From assembly GCA_010093605.1 (NCBI GenBank), contig MU004185.1:517334-581333 (forward strand): a stretch of 64,000 nucleotides of DNA, written 5' to 3'. Under the pieces are notes generated by a model. That model was not told where the DNA came from. It saw nothing but the letters and a program-made list of their open reading frames with translations, and made no database searches. The DNA is from Lophium mytilinum. Taxonomy: Eukaryota; Ascomycota; Dothideomycetes; Mytilinidiales; Mytilinidiaceae. This document shows positions 1 through 10,210 of this stretch, one piece after another (positions within the stretch are counted from its first letter, which is position 1; each line of letters opens with the position of its first letter). The translations under genes and the position numbers were made by a program.

Positions 1-1
1 G

Positions 2-1171
2 CGACGGCTATTCCCATACAATTGGTCCACGACTACCTCGCCAACAGTCTTCGAAGCTTCCACATTCCTTAATCGCATGGCTGCATGGGAGGTAGAAGAG
101 GTCCGCTGCATCTACTACTACATCGAAGTCAACTTTATTGAGATTGTTGATAGCTTAGAGGACGCCGTGGTCCGCAAGTTCCACCAGGCACAAGCTGCAG
201 ACATCGACGGAACGGATAGCCATGGCAACGATTATCGACTGGAGCATCTCGGATTAGGCATATTTCGAACGCCAGCTTCGGTTGAACACCTAATCGATCT
301 ACCGGTGTATATCCATTGTCTGATTGAGGTTGGGCTTCCTTACCTGAGGGCCGTTTTGGAAGCAACCGAGGAACGTCGAATGGCGATGGTTGCATCCAAT
401 CCTATCACAAGACCACCACGAGAAACACTTCTCATGCACCTCGACAAGCGCTCTCACGAGCTTGCCATGCACCAGGCCTCTCTTGACGAGTCGGCAGGGC
501 ACAACGCTGCTGAGCGGGTCGTGCCTATGGGATATGAGGAGTCAGCAACCCAACCGAACGCCGGCTGGATTACGTTCAGAGACGAAGATAAATGGAGCAT
601 TCCGAGGTGGATGGGGGCTGTGTTCTGGGACCACAGCCGGCTGCTGGAGCTGGATTTGGTGCCGCGCCTCGATCACCCCCTCCGTGGCGAGTTCGGGATA
701 AGACGCCCAGGGCGCAAGGGATTCATGATGCGACCCCCGGCTGAGCAGCGATTCCATGGGAAACCGATCAGTCTGAGGGCTCTCCAAAGGTTGAGACCGC
801 CTGGTCTATTCCCAGCCGACACCCTCCACGGAATCGAGCCCTGGCTGGCGAGCCTAGACTACAACATGGACCCAGTGTCTCGCGAAGTCTTGGAAGAGAC
901 CTTCCACCATCTGCCACGTCCGCTGAATCAAGAGCTCAAAGGGGTGCTTCAGTCTAAGGACTTCGGGCCAGATTCGCGGATAGTGGGACACCAGGAAACA
1001 GCAGCGTATGACTCACGATGCTATCCTGCGGAGAGAGTCTCGCAATGCTTTCATGCAAACAACGTCTCGCGATGCTTTCACAGAGAGCCGAATGGCCGCC
1101 AGCTTACCAGCACCCCGGCTTGTCGTGCTTGTGCAGATGTGGATACTGGGTTGTCGTGCCCGTGTAGTTGA
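2..1171 (+). CDS. Unknown fungal protein, 5'-truncated by the window edge
   Basis: The reading frame is open from the first bases of the window to a stop at 1169-1171, giving about 389 codons. A Met lies at 77, but sensible coding sequence continues upstream of it, so the true start is probably outside the window. The stretch around the Met (LNRMAAWEVEEVRCI) resembles large fungal families of unknown function that carry a 'PPWEVEE' box. This recognition is from memory and weak. No catalytic motif, signal peptide or membrane segment is visible. The last 60 residues are Cys-rich and contain three copies of a 9-residue unit (DSRCYPAER, VSQCFHANN, VSRCFHREP) made by a 27-bp tandem repeat. Function unknown. 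Confidence 0.6.
   Translation, partial: RRLFPYNWSTTTSPTVFEASTFLNRMAAWEVEEVRCIYYYIEVNFIEIVDSLEDAVVRKFHQAQAADIDGTDSHGNDYRLEHLGLGIFRTPASVEHLIDLPVYIHCLIEVGLPYLRAVLEATEERRMAMVASNPITRPPRETLLMHLDKRSHELAMHQASLDESAGHNAAERVVPMGYEESATQPNAGWITFRDEDKWSIPRWMGAVFWDHSRLLELDLVPRLDHPLRGEFGIRRPGRKGFMMRPPAEQRFHGKPISLRALQRLRPPGLFPADTLHGIEPWLASLDYNMDPVSREVLEETFHHLPRPLNQELKGVLQSKDFGPDSRIVGHQETAAYDSRCYPAERVSQCFHANNVSRCFHREPNGRQLTSTPACRACADVDTGLSCPCS
1011..1080 (+). repeat. Three-copy 27-bp tandem repeat inside a coding region
   Basis: Related 16-17 base blocks start at 1011 (ACTCACGATGCTATCC), 1037 (GTCTCGCAATGCTTTCA) and 1064 (GTCTCGCGATGCTTTCA). The second and third differ by one base. The period of about 27 bases keeps the frame and adds 9 residues per unit to the C-terminus of the first gene. 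Confidence 0.7.
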
Positions 1172-2251
1172 GGATGGATTTTCTTGGATTGGAACCTGGG
1201 ATTGCGCCGAACGGACGGGCTGTTAGGTAGGTAGGCTATTAATGGCGACATAGAGCGCTATATGTGATTGAGAAGGTGTTGAGAGCCGGGCTGGGTCTGT
1301 GGTGGGTTGAGACGCTACCCGATCGGGTTATTTTGGTGAATGACCTCCACAAAAGCGTCCTGCAAAAGCGTGAACGCACCTTAAAATACGCATAAATAGC
1401 AGCTTAAGATCACCTACGCATTCCCTAAGCCTCGAGCTTTGACTTGTTGTTCCGACAACCTCAGACCGCCACCCCACCCCTGCTAAACCCTGTTCTTAGC
1501 GGTCTGACTGCAAAAGGGGGCGGTCTGGGGATTTTGCAAGGTTCGTCTCGGCTAATACTCTACGAGCGATCTACCAACACGTCGTCGTCAAAGGGGTGTT
1601 TATTGGTTTGATAGGTTCGTGATAATGTTCCAGTGTACTAGTGACGATACCGGGAGCTCTGAGGCGAAGGAGTGCAGGTCTAGAAACTCACCGCTTGACG
1701 GAACGGTGTATTGGAATCTACTCGATGTGTTGCAGCTGAAGCTTGGCTTGTTTGAGCTATGCCTTACGGGCTAGCAGAGACTGGTGTTGTAGAGCGACAT
1801 AACGTATGGTGTGGCAGGGAGCAGGGGGGCCGAGGAGGCGCTCCAAGATTTGTGTTTGTGGGATCTAGACTTTTAGTCTGTGCAAGGAGAAGTAGAGGTC
1901 CATGAGGTATGGCATTAGATTTATGCGGAGGTGAGCGCCTCAACGCATTAGCGATAATAACCGAGCACACTATCGTTCACCCAATGCTCCCTTGCCAATC
2001 GAGCTACCAGAATTACGGATGGAAAAAGTCTCTTTGTATGAAGCGAGAGCAGGAGAAACAAAAGCTCTAGCACGAGCGGGAAATGAAAGGGGAAACGAAT
2101 GAGTAACGCGCCTGAATGTGAAGAGATTGATGACAGGAATCAATGTCGTGATCCGAGACAGGAACATAGAAGCAAGAGCTGGAGTCTAGTTATAATGAAT
2201 AGAAAAACGAATGGCAGGCAAATGGCTAGAGAAGGGTTTTCTCTTCCCTCC
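1172..2251. other. Intergenic, no gene seen
   Basis: This 1.08-kb stretch lies between the 3' ends of two convergent genes. Only short open frames without recognisable protein character are present on either strand. No repeat, RNA gene or mobile element was recognised. Confidence 0.5.
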
Positions 2252-2736
2252 CTAATTGCCCATCTGCATCCCGCCCTGCCCGAACTTGACTTTATCATTC
2301 AGTCCCAGCCGCTCATACTCGGATTTACGCCGCTCCTTCTCCTTTTCCTTTTCCTTCAGGCGCTCGAACTCAGCTTCAGACGAGGGAAGTTCATGGCCTT
2401 TGCTACTGCTCGAGGACGAGAGCTTGCGTCGTGCTTTGTCGAGGGCGGACATGATGCTAGATTTCTCTTTTGGGGAGGAGGATGATGCTCTGGAAGGAGG
2501 AGGTGAGCATTGAGCATAGTTGAACGGTTGAGTAGATGGGATGGGTGTAGTTACCTTGCTTTCTGGAGAGCAATTGAGTCCTCAGATTCGAATGAATGTC
2601 TCGCCTCTGCTCCTAGCTGGTTGGGTTTGCTCTCAGAAGGCGATTGTGTTTGCGGTGCGTTTGAGGCTTGAGACAGGTTAGGGTTGGGCTTTACTAGTCC
2701 TGAGTGAAAAATTGTACTAGACCCACTGGATGACAT
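2252..2736 (-). CDS. Small conserved-looking charged protein, 2 exons
   Basis: Two exons on the minus strand, 2736-2555 and 2489-2252, are joined by a 65-base intron (GTAACT...CCAG, phase 2) and give about 139 residues. The N-terminal half is Ser/Pro/Asn-rich and looks disordered. The C-terminal half has a basic helix (SALDKARRKLSSS), a Lys/Glu helix (FERLKEKEKEKERRKSEYER) and a short glycine-rich end. I do not recognise a named family with certainty; it resembles small fungal proteins predicted to be disordered or coiled-coil. The clean intron and the change from a low-complexity to a helical part support it as real. No signal peptide or membrane segment. Confidence 0.6.
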
Positions 2737-4489
2737 TTTGATGCGAGGTGTCTGATGTCGAAATGGCTGTTTCGGAGATAACTTTGGTTGCGAGAAGCTG
2801 ATCTCGGCTGATACTTTCCAAGACGTATGGGAGGGACGCTTTTTGTAGGTCCTTTGGTCAGGGGTATGTTGGCTTGGGTATCTAGGATGTATCCACGTCG
2901 ATGCGGTGTAATGCTATTTGGTGATGATGGTGTACGTGGTGTCCTTGTGGCCTTGTGGGCCAAGAAAATACAGCATGCAGGATTCCAAGTAGTGTAGGCG
3001 GCGCCTGGCAAATCAGGAATTGATCAGGCAGGTGAGGGCTGAAGATGTTATGAGTGATGATGCGGCCTCAGGAGCCTACCCTCAGGCATTTTATATGTCC
3101 GCGTAAGAGAGCAAACGCAGCTTGGGTGAAAATGGATAGGCTTGAGTTCGCCCTACGCGCATTTCCGGCCCTCGGAGTCATTATGCAGACGGTATAGAAC
3201 GCGAGCAACACGAGGCCAGCCCTACCGGCCTTGTCATTGCTTGGTGGGATTGCTTGTTCTGGGTTCGCGTGCCTAGATGCCCATTCATCTCATGCATGAG
3301 CAGCTACGGGACTTCGTATGCCCGCATTTCTGCCTTGCTCGACATGGATAGAGCGAATGGTCTTCATTGGTCGATTGCCGTGCCAAGAAGAGCCTACGAA
3401 GCAAAGTGAGCCGGGGTGGTTGCTATACGATTCCAGTCTAGGGTGGTGGTAGGCGACTGCTGTTACGCGGCTGCTCACAGGCGTGCTATGCAGAGACGGC
3501 ACGAGAGGATCTTGGAGACGCGGCACAACCAGCTAGAGAGCGCATTTTGGGGCCAAGGTCGTCGGCAGACTGCTTCCAGAAGCATGAACAGTCATCCGTA
3601 GAACTAGTGTGGCTGCGTAAGTGCTTCCATCGCCCACTGCTCGGACATCGAAGTGGTAGTCTTGTTGCAGCGGAGTTGTTATGTGAGTCAGAGGATGAAA
3701 TACTTCGACCTTTGTGATATACTCTTCCATTCCAAGCATGATCACCGAATGCCCGAAATTGTGGCGGGGAGGCTGTGTTTGGGTTGCAACCCTTCACGGG
3801 ACGATGATGAGGGAAGAGTTGAGCGATAAATGCAGGTGATATTTCTGGCAAGGCGGACTTGTAGAACATCTAGGCCACTTGACTCTAAAAGTAGACCTTA
3901 TTGTGAGGCTGTGAGCAGGATGTTCATCGTCCCTAAGAAAGAGTTCGGGGCTTCTATTAATGTACATTACAATCATCACTTCATTTATCATCGTTCTTAA
4001 ATCACGCATCTCGGGTTCCGTCACGTGCTCACCACTTTTACACAGTCCGAACCTTGCGTCATATCTTGTGCAGGTTGCCTGGAAACGCTGGCAGCAGTCA
4101 ATTCGTTGAAGTATTTGGGTCCTTTCTTCTAATTTTCCTAACAATAATTTTCTGTCTGAGGGAGACCTCTCGCAACTTAGATATTGATGAGTTGAGCGCC
4201 AACCCATTCTTCTCCAGTATGGAGATGCAGGACGCCGCACTCTGCCCAAGTAGCTTGCAAGTCTCGATGTAGTACTTCAGGTATTCAAGTATCAAACAGA
4301 GTCTGCGATCTTCGCGATCTTTTTCGGAGTGCTAGCCGGTAAGTACGCAGCATCAGAAGGTGCAATTACTGAACAGTAACCTAAATTTTGAACATTGACA
4401 AATGAAACCGTATCCATTGTGGACGGTAGTTGTTGTAAGGCGAAATATGTACAGACTCAAGACCCGCGCACAGCCGTGGCCTCTGCTTC
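2737..4489. other. Long intergenic stretch; possible decayed gene on the minus strand
   Basis: About 1.75 kb without a confident gene. Between 4300 and 3490 the minus strand has consecutive protein-like frames in different phases: EYLKYYIETCKLLGQSAASC..., then LEERTQILQRIDCCQRF..., then GMEEYITKVEVFHPLTHI.... They could be exons of an unknown gene or a frameshifted relic. I could not join them with good splice sites. The rest holds nothing I recognise. Confidence 0.3.
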
Positions 4490-5248
4490 CTACTTCTCTT
4501 CCCGCTCCGCCGGTAGACTGCCATCCTTCAATGCTTGTAGCTTGGCTTCCTGCGCCCCATAGTTCTCCTTCTCGTATTTAGCGATCAGCTTGTCTAGGTT
4601 CACGCTGCTGCCGGCGGGGACGTTGTATGGGGATCCGAAGTTGAATTGCCTGTTGAGTATGCCGAATTAGCGACTGTTTTCTGTCAGGAGCCTCCCACGG
4701 CTTCTTCCTGTGCCAATTACACTTCCTGCCTCCTACATCCTGCTCTCATCTCCTAATTGCATAAAGTAGGGACGTACTCAGGGAACTTCAAGTCGACGGT
4801 CTGCTGGCCCTTGGAATGAATGAACAGGTTCCGATCTGCACCGGCTCGTTCCAGCGCCTTGGTGTGTATGTCGTTCCGCTCAGCCCAAAGAGTTTTGTAC
4901 TCTGAGTAAGAGTCGATATACCGGTAGAGGAGGGGCCGATCGTCGTCGCTGGAGCGGGATGCATAGTAAAGTCCGAGTAGCGCGGGTATGGCGGCAATGC
5001 CGATATAGAACTTGGGCTACAGAACATCGTGTATTAGCATTGGAATTGGTCAAGTGAATAGCGCAATGCCCCCAAGACCAAAGTCGGAAAGGTGCAAGAC
5101 GCAGAGAGAGGCATACTCCGAACGACTCGTTTACGGGGCCGTGATGGGCGTCGTGATGAGCGTCATGGTGGGCACTACGTCGTAGCCGGGCCACGGGGGC
5201 CCGCGCAATCCGGGCAGAGGTGAGGGCGGATCTCCGCAACGAGAGCAT
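4490..5248 (-). CDS. NADH:ubiquinone oxidoreductase 17.8 kDa subunit (complex I accessory)
   Basis: Three exons (5248-5117, 5016-4778, 4649-4490) have phase-consistent GT-AG introns (GTATGC...GTAG; GTACGT...ACAG) and encode about 176 residues. The N-terminus (MLSLRRSALTSARIARAPVA) is a basic amphipathic mitochondrial import sequence. It is followed by a His-rich patch (HHDAHHDAHH), the VNESFG motif and one membrane segment (FYIGIAAIPALLGLYYASR). The soluble part has DRNLF and KFPEQFNFGSPYNVPAG. I match these to the fungal complex I 17.8 kDa subunit from memory of the Neurospora protein. It acts in the inner-membrane arm of complex I. An upstream in-frame Met exists at 5278, but the start at 5248 gives the typical presequence. 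Confidence 0.85.
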
Positions 5249-6288
5249 GGCGGCTGTGTGTGGTGTTGTGGATGCCAATGGCGGGCAGTTGACGATGGAG
5301 CTCGAGAGGTTGGATTTGGGGCGAGCCCGAATCCGGCGTAGCGCGAAGAAGCCAAGCCATCCGTCAAGACCTCACCCCAACCTTTCATCCAAACATTACC
5401 TTTTGCAGATTGATTTAGGCTGTGAAAGGTCTTGCGATAGCCCAGAGCTGCTAGCTGGGGCTCACAACGAGCAGGTAGATTGCCTTCGTGATAGTGCCTT
5501 CGTTCTTAGCCCAAAACATCTCCTCTTTCGACGAAATCGAAGGGGTAATATCCAACACGTCTGTGGACTACTAAGTGCCGCAAGAGTGTCTGTTTAGTCC
5601 GGAAATAATATCTAGTAGCTCATAAGCTCTGCGCTACCATGAGGCCTCATAGGCCAAAGTAGTGAAGCGCGTTGCTACCTTGAGATGCCTAAGATCAATT
5701 TGCGATCGCTGAACTATCAAAAGAGCTATCTCTGCCTGTAAGAGTAGATCCGAAATCAGTAGCGAGGAGAGACATTAGAGCAGGTAGGATCACGCTTACG
5801 CAGCCTTTTCCGGCATAGTGAAAGGCTGCAAAGCGGTGACCGGAAGTCGAGGTAGCAAGTACAGTGACATTCATTAGTCCCGTTCCATTTCTAGTCCTAC
5901 AGCGAATCTTTCAAGTCAGGAATCCTTCCCTCCAAGTCACTATCGTCAGTGCATCTTCTTAGATGTGCTTGCCGCACCAGTTCTCTCCGGGTCACGTGAC
6001 GAATAAACATTGAGGAAACTGGAGCACTCGAGATGGAGCGAAAGCATTTGTTTGAGAGTTGAGCCTACTGAACGGCTTTCGAGGTCGTCATCTAGTGTTC
6101 GCGGTCGGCTAGTGCTAATGAGGCTACTCTGGACGTCCTCTCCTTCTATCTACCGCACCGTGGCGCCTTCCTCTTCTTTCCTTCCCCTCATCTTCTCCCA
6201 TTTCGCTCCTCTTCTTCCTTTTCACCATCCAACAACCTCTGAACTGCTTCAAAACAACACAGCAAACCCACATACATTTGCAGCCGTC
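5249..6288. other. Divergent intergenic region
   Basis: About 1 kb separates the complex I gene (minus) from the Cys-rich protein gene (plus), so both promoters lie here. An E-box in a palindromic GTCACGTGAC is present at about 5992-6001. The last 150 bases before the 6289 start are pyrimidine-rich, as in many fungal leaders. No further gene seen. Confidence 0.45.
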
Positions 6289-8074
6289 ATGAAGTTCATC
6301 CTCACCGCTGTGGCGGCCCTGGTTACTCTGGCCATCGCCCGACCAGGCGTACTCAACGGACCCAACGCCGACGACCACCAGCTCACTACGCCTGCGGAAA
6401 TCCTGTCCGAACTCGACCAGCGTGACCAGACCAAGTCTCAACGTTGTGTGCAATGCGCTGGAGAATACGGCAGCCAATGCTTCGCGGTGAGTGTTCCTCA
6501 GCTGAACTCGCCGGTTCCGTGGCTAATGAGACTGTTGTCTAGTGCAAAGATGTGTCGTGCTTCCAATCATGCAACGACGAAATATGCAACAACTCCAAGG
6601 TAAGACGAGGCATATCTTCTAGGAAAAATGATCTTGCTCACATATCTCTACAGTGTCAAGATTGTGCCTTTTGCTGTACTCCCCAAGAGAGCGAGCTTCA
6701 TCAGCGCGACTCGTCTCCTTGCCAAGGGTGCTACGCAACATATGATGAGTGCATCGAGGTAAGTAACGATGCATTGACCGCACGGCAGTAGACTCTGACA
6801 AGATGTATAGCTATGCCACGATGATGTGGCCTGCCGCAAAGCCTGCGACTCCAACATCTGCAGCTCTCCTGAGGTAGGCAACTACTATACCGAACTCCTT
6901 CCATCGAAGCACAGCTAACGCGCCTCCAGTGCTTCCGTTGCCAGAACTTCCCCTGCATCCATACCGGGCACGTCGATCCCAGCCTCTCGACGCGCGAGGA
7001 CAACAGCTCCGTGGTTCCGGATACTCCACCGCCGACAGAAATGGACTGCAATTGGTGCGCCAAAGAATACGCCAATTGCCTTCAGCATTGTTCACCAATG
7101 ACCGATCAGTGCATCCACCATTGCAACGTCATGCTCTGTGGCAATCAAGAGTGCCGCGACTCCTGTGGCTGGAACATCTGCCCCATACACAAATCCGCCA
7201 TTGACGGCGTCCCTGCAACTCCATCCGCTCTCTCAAAGCGCGAGGAAAACAGCCCCGTCGTCTCAGATACTCCACCACAGACAGCAAGTAGCTGTGATGA
7301 CTGCGACGTATTTTACGACCAGTGCCTTCACAGTTGCAAGTTCACCGATGCGTGTGTCCACTATTGCATGGGCCTAATGTGCAGCAATCCACTGTGCCAC
7401 GACTATTGTGGCTATGAATGCTCCAAGCATGAACCCGCTATCGACGACGTCCCTGCGACTCCATCCGCTCTCTTAAAGCGTGCCGCTCTTCCTATGGCCC
7501 AGGACGTGTGGACGCCTTCTGCCGCCAAGGACGACACGGAAAGCAAAGAGCCTGAACAGGAAGAAATGAACAAGCTCACAATCCGTGCCGCTCTTCCTAT
7601 GGCAGAGGACGTGTGGACGCATTCTACCGCCAAGGACGAACCTGTCTCTCCGGATGTCGCTCCACTCGAAGAAACGAACAAGCTCACGATCCGTGCCGCC
7701 CTTGCTATGCCCCAGGACGTGTGGACGCATTCTGCCGTCAAGAACGAACCCGTCTCTCCGGATGTCGCTCCAGATGTCGCTCCACTCCCCGTTCCCCCGC
7801 CTCCGTGCATTGGGTGCGAGGCTCAGTATCTCAATTGCATCAAGGTAAGTCTTCGTCTGCATCTCTTCTAGTGACCTCTAGAGTATAGCATGGTCTGACA
7901 TGCATCCGCAGCCTTGCCCAGATGATCCTGGATGCCAAGAAGCATGCAAGCATATCGTCTGCCTGAACCCAGACTTGAACCATCGAGTGAGTATACTCTC
8001 GTCAGACTCGTCGAAGATGATTTACTGACGACTTTGAGGAGTGCAAGAACGACTGCGGCTTCAAGGACTGCTAG
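6289..8074 (+). CDS. Secreted modular Cys-rich repeat protein with Kex2-like sites, 7 exons
   Basis: Seven exons (6289-6486, 6543-6599, 6654-6758, 6811-6873, 6930-7844, 7912-7986, 8042-8074) encode about 481 residues; all six introns are phase 0. A signal peptide (MKFILTAVAALVTLAIARP) opens the protein. Five Cys-rich modules follow, built on a CxxC-x6-C core: CVQCAGEYGSQC, CQGCYATYDEC, CNWCAKEYANC, CDDCDVFYDQC, CIGCEAQYLNC. Modules 1, 2 and 5 are cut by two introns at matching places, while 3 and 4 sit uncut in the big fifth exon. Modules 3 and 4 are each followed by PATPSAL.KR, a dibasic Kex2-type site. After the second site come three copies of AALPMAQDVW-like peptide. Probably an extracellular protein or processed-peptide precursor; family and function unknown. 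The start is set by the signal peptide; an upstream in-frame Met at 6010 would bury it. Confidence 0.8.
7195..7490 (+). repeat. Duplicated linker with Kex2-like site between Cys modules
   Basis: The sequence encoding AID.VPATPSAL.KR occurs at about 7198-7245 and again at about 7438-7481. The linkers that open modules 3 and 4 are also related (REDNSSVVPDTPPP and REENSPVVSDTPPQ). Module plus linker was therefore duplicated as a block of about 240 bases. Confidence 0.75.
7482..7796 (+). repeat. Three tandem peptide units (AALPMAQDVW type)
   Basis: Units begin at 7482, 7587 and 7695 (periods 105 and 108 bases). They encode AALPMAQDVWTPSAAKDD, AALPMAEDVWTHSTAKDE and AALAMPQDVWTHSAVKNE. The first follows a Lys-Arg, the other two follow NKLTIR. 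The spacers are acidic and Pro/Val-rich. Repeated short peptides after basic sites are seen in fungal Kex2-processed precursors (pheromones, repellents, dikaritin-type RiPPs); assignment here is inference. Confidence 0.8.
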
Positions 8075-8542
8075 ACGAATCGGCCAGCCCCTGCCCAGTC
8101 AGTGGTCCAACTGAAGGCGACGCTCAAAGTCCGATCAGTCGTTTCTGCCTTCGTTCATGGTAACTCGGCAACTTTTCTGTGAAGTATCGGAACGGACTTT
8201 TATGTACTCCGGAGAACAGATTAGTATAGTATGGCTTTGCAACCTCGAATGAAAAATGGCCTCTGGTCACATCTGACAACGAATTGATTTGTATGATGTC
8301 GTGAACTCTGAAAACAAATGCAAATGGTCGCTTGAAGAAATGGATCTGCTTCTTACGTGGTCTTGATCTGTGAAGATAATCACACCACTGTTCTAGGTTT
8401 GTTGTCCTACTCTCGTCGCCAAAGCAACAACTGTGAAGAAAAGAAGAACGAAGTGACTGGTTAACGAAGCTTAGATGAGTTTACTCCCTCTAATCTCTAA
8501 AGCAAGCCTATAACCCCTTTCAATACCTTCCCCACATTCAAA
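8075..8542. other. Convergent 3' intergenic region
   Basis: These 468 bases between two convergent genes hold their 3' untranslated parts. No gene, repeat or RNA element was recognised. Confidence 0.5.
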
Positions 8543-9714
8543 CTACAACTTCGCCGCCGCCGCCTTCTCAAAATCCGCCCTGGTCAACTCATCCCCCCGC
8601 CTCTTCTCCATGGCCAACCGCCCCGTCTTCAGCAACCTCGCAATCATATCCTCATCCCCATGATGTGCATTATGCTCAAACTCAGGCTCCTCCCCATACG
8701 CGACCCTCGCCGCATCCACCAAAATCCGCGCCGTCATCCCAAACACCCTGAACCGCGTCTGCCGATCCAACGCATCCTCCTCTTCCTCGCCAGGGGCCGT
8801 CGGATGCGTGATCTTCGGCCGCGCCTTCTTCCGCGGCCGCACAACCGTCTGGCTACTATTGCCCGCCGCGCCGACGGGCACGTAGAAGTTGTGCATCCGC
8901 CATCGGCTCTCGTGCCAGTCGGTCCACACGCCGCGGTACCACTCGGCCTTGAAGCCGGCCGCCTCGGCGCCGGGGAAGTCGCCCGCGCTCGCGCTCGAGT
9001 GGGCTAGGTTGTCCGCGGCCTCGTCCTTTTCGCGGAGGAAGTTGTGGAAGGGGGCGGTGAAGACGGCGGCGACTTCTTTGGGGTCGAGGCGCGGGATGAG
9101 GGCGCTTTCGGCGGATGGGTTGGGGGATGACGCCGCGTTAGAGGGGGAGGAGGTGGAGAGGAACGCGACGCAGGGCCGCACGCCGAGCTCTGTTCGCGCG
9201 AGGTTCGAGGGGAGCTGGCAGAGGTGCTCGACGCGGAAAGGGGAGGGGAGGTGGGCGTCGTGGAGGGGGAGGCCGATTTCTTCGTAGGCTTCGCGGCGGG
9301 CGGTGGCGAAGGGCGTTTCGGTGAGGGTGTCGGATTTGCCTGGGGATCCTTCAGTTAGAAGACTGGCGAGGTCTGTAAGGGGAGGAGGGAGTAATACCTC
9401 CTGGGAGGGCGGCTTGTCCGGCGTCTGGTGGGGGGATTAGTAAAGAGCTTGGAAAGGCATTTGATGGAGGAGGTGTACATGTTCTCAGCGTGCCTGCGCG
9501 CATGGTGAGGACGACTCTGAGGTCGCCAGCTCGGTCAGCGAAGAGCAGGATTAGGACTGCTGCTCTCCGCGATAGTGGGAGGTTGTTCCATTGTGTAGGT
9601 GGTGGTCGGTAGGCGCGCAGACGCGCAATTGCTTGCTATAGCTTGATCAGACCTTCTATTCTTGTGTAACATCAAGGAAGCTATTACCGCAGAAGCTGGC
9701 GTGAGAGTGGCCAT
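8543..9714 (-). CDS. PCD1: Nudix hydrolase, CoA diphosphatase (Pcd1/NUDT7-like)
   Basis: Four exons (9714-9688, 9635-9479, 9424-9398, 9339-8543) encode about 335 residues; the third exon is only 27 bases. The joined protein reads MATLTPASAQAIARLRAY, then LRTYAGQAALPGGKSD leading into the Nudix box (residues 70-94: GG, E78, REAYEEIGL at 86-94), whose Glu residues bind the metal. The LPGG region just before the box and the EHLCQLPS stretch after it are typical of the CoA-pyrophosphatase branch, which splits CoA or acyl-CoA into phosphopantetheine and 3',5'-ADP, often in peroxisomes. The C-terminal half has an inserted basic/acidic loop (RPRKKARPK, GEEEEDAL). The end, AAAAKL, is a C-terminal -AKL, a plausible PTS1 peroxisomal signal. 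The symbol is by family resemblance. Confidence 0.83.
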
Positions 9715-10210
9715 GATAGTTCATAGTGTAAGCCATGGCGGTGCAGCTGGCGATCAAGTTGAAGGGCAAAGAGCACAGGCGGTACCTATGGAGGGGTCGA
9801 TGTCCCTGCGCCGAGGTCAATCTGATCGAGTCGTGGACGTTGATATCCTGGCGGTCATCACTATTATCACATCATTCAAAGAAGATCAGAAACGATTGGA
9901 TGTGAGAAGATAACTATGGCTTTTGTGCCGATTGCCTCTGAGTAGAGGGGCCTCTTAATACAGAGGACTTTGTATGCTAGTAACAAGAAAGAATCATGTG
10001 GACATGCCCGATGCCCGATGCCCGGTGTCCCCATTCCAACCAGCCCAATCCATTGGGGTATCCGTTCCTATGCAGCCTGGTACTCCAAGTAACAAATTGT
10101 GATCGCTCGTTAAGGTACTTCGTGTTCTTCGTTCGCAAACCTTTGAGGCCATACAATGATATCAATCAAGGACGCCATGTCTGTCGAGCCTGTTCTTCGA
10201 TGCATATTCT
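9715..10210. other. Intergenic region upstream of the Nudix gene
   Basis: About 500 bases between two minus-strand genes. It contains a short tandem of GATGCCC-like units at about 10004-10021. No gene seen. Confidence 0.45.

Noticed and set aside
10004-10025. GATGCCC short tandem
   Set aside because: Only about three units; a chance or slippage tract with no further structure.
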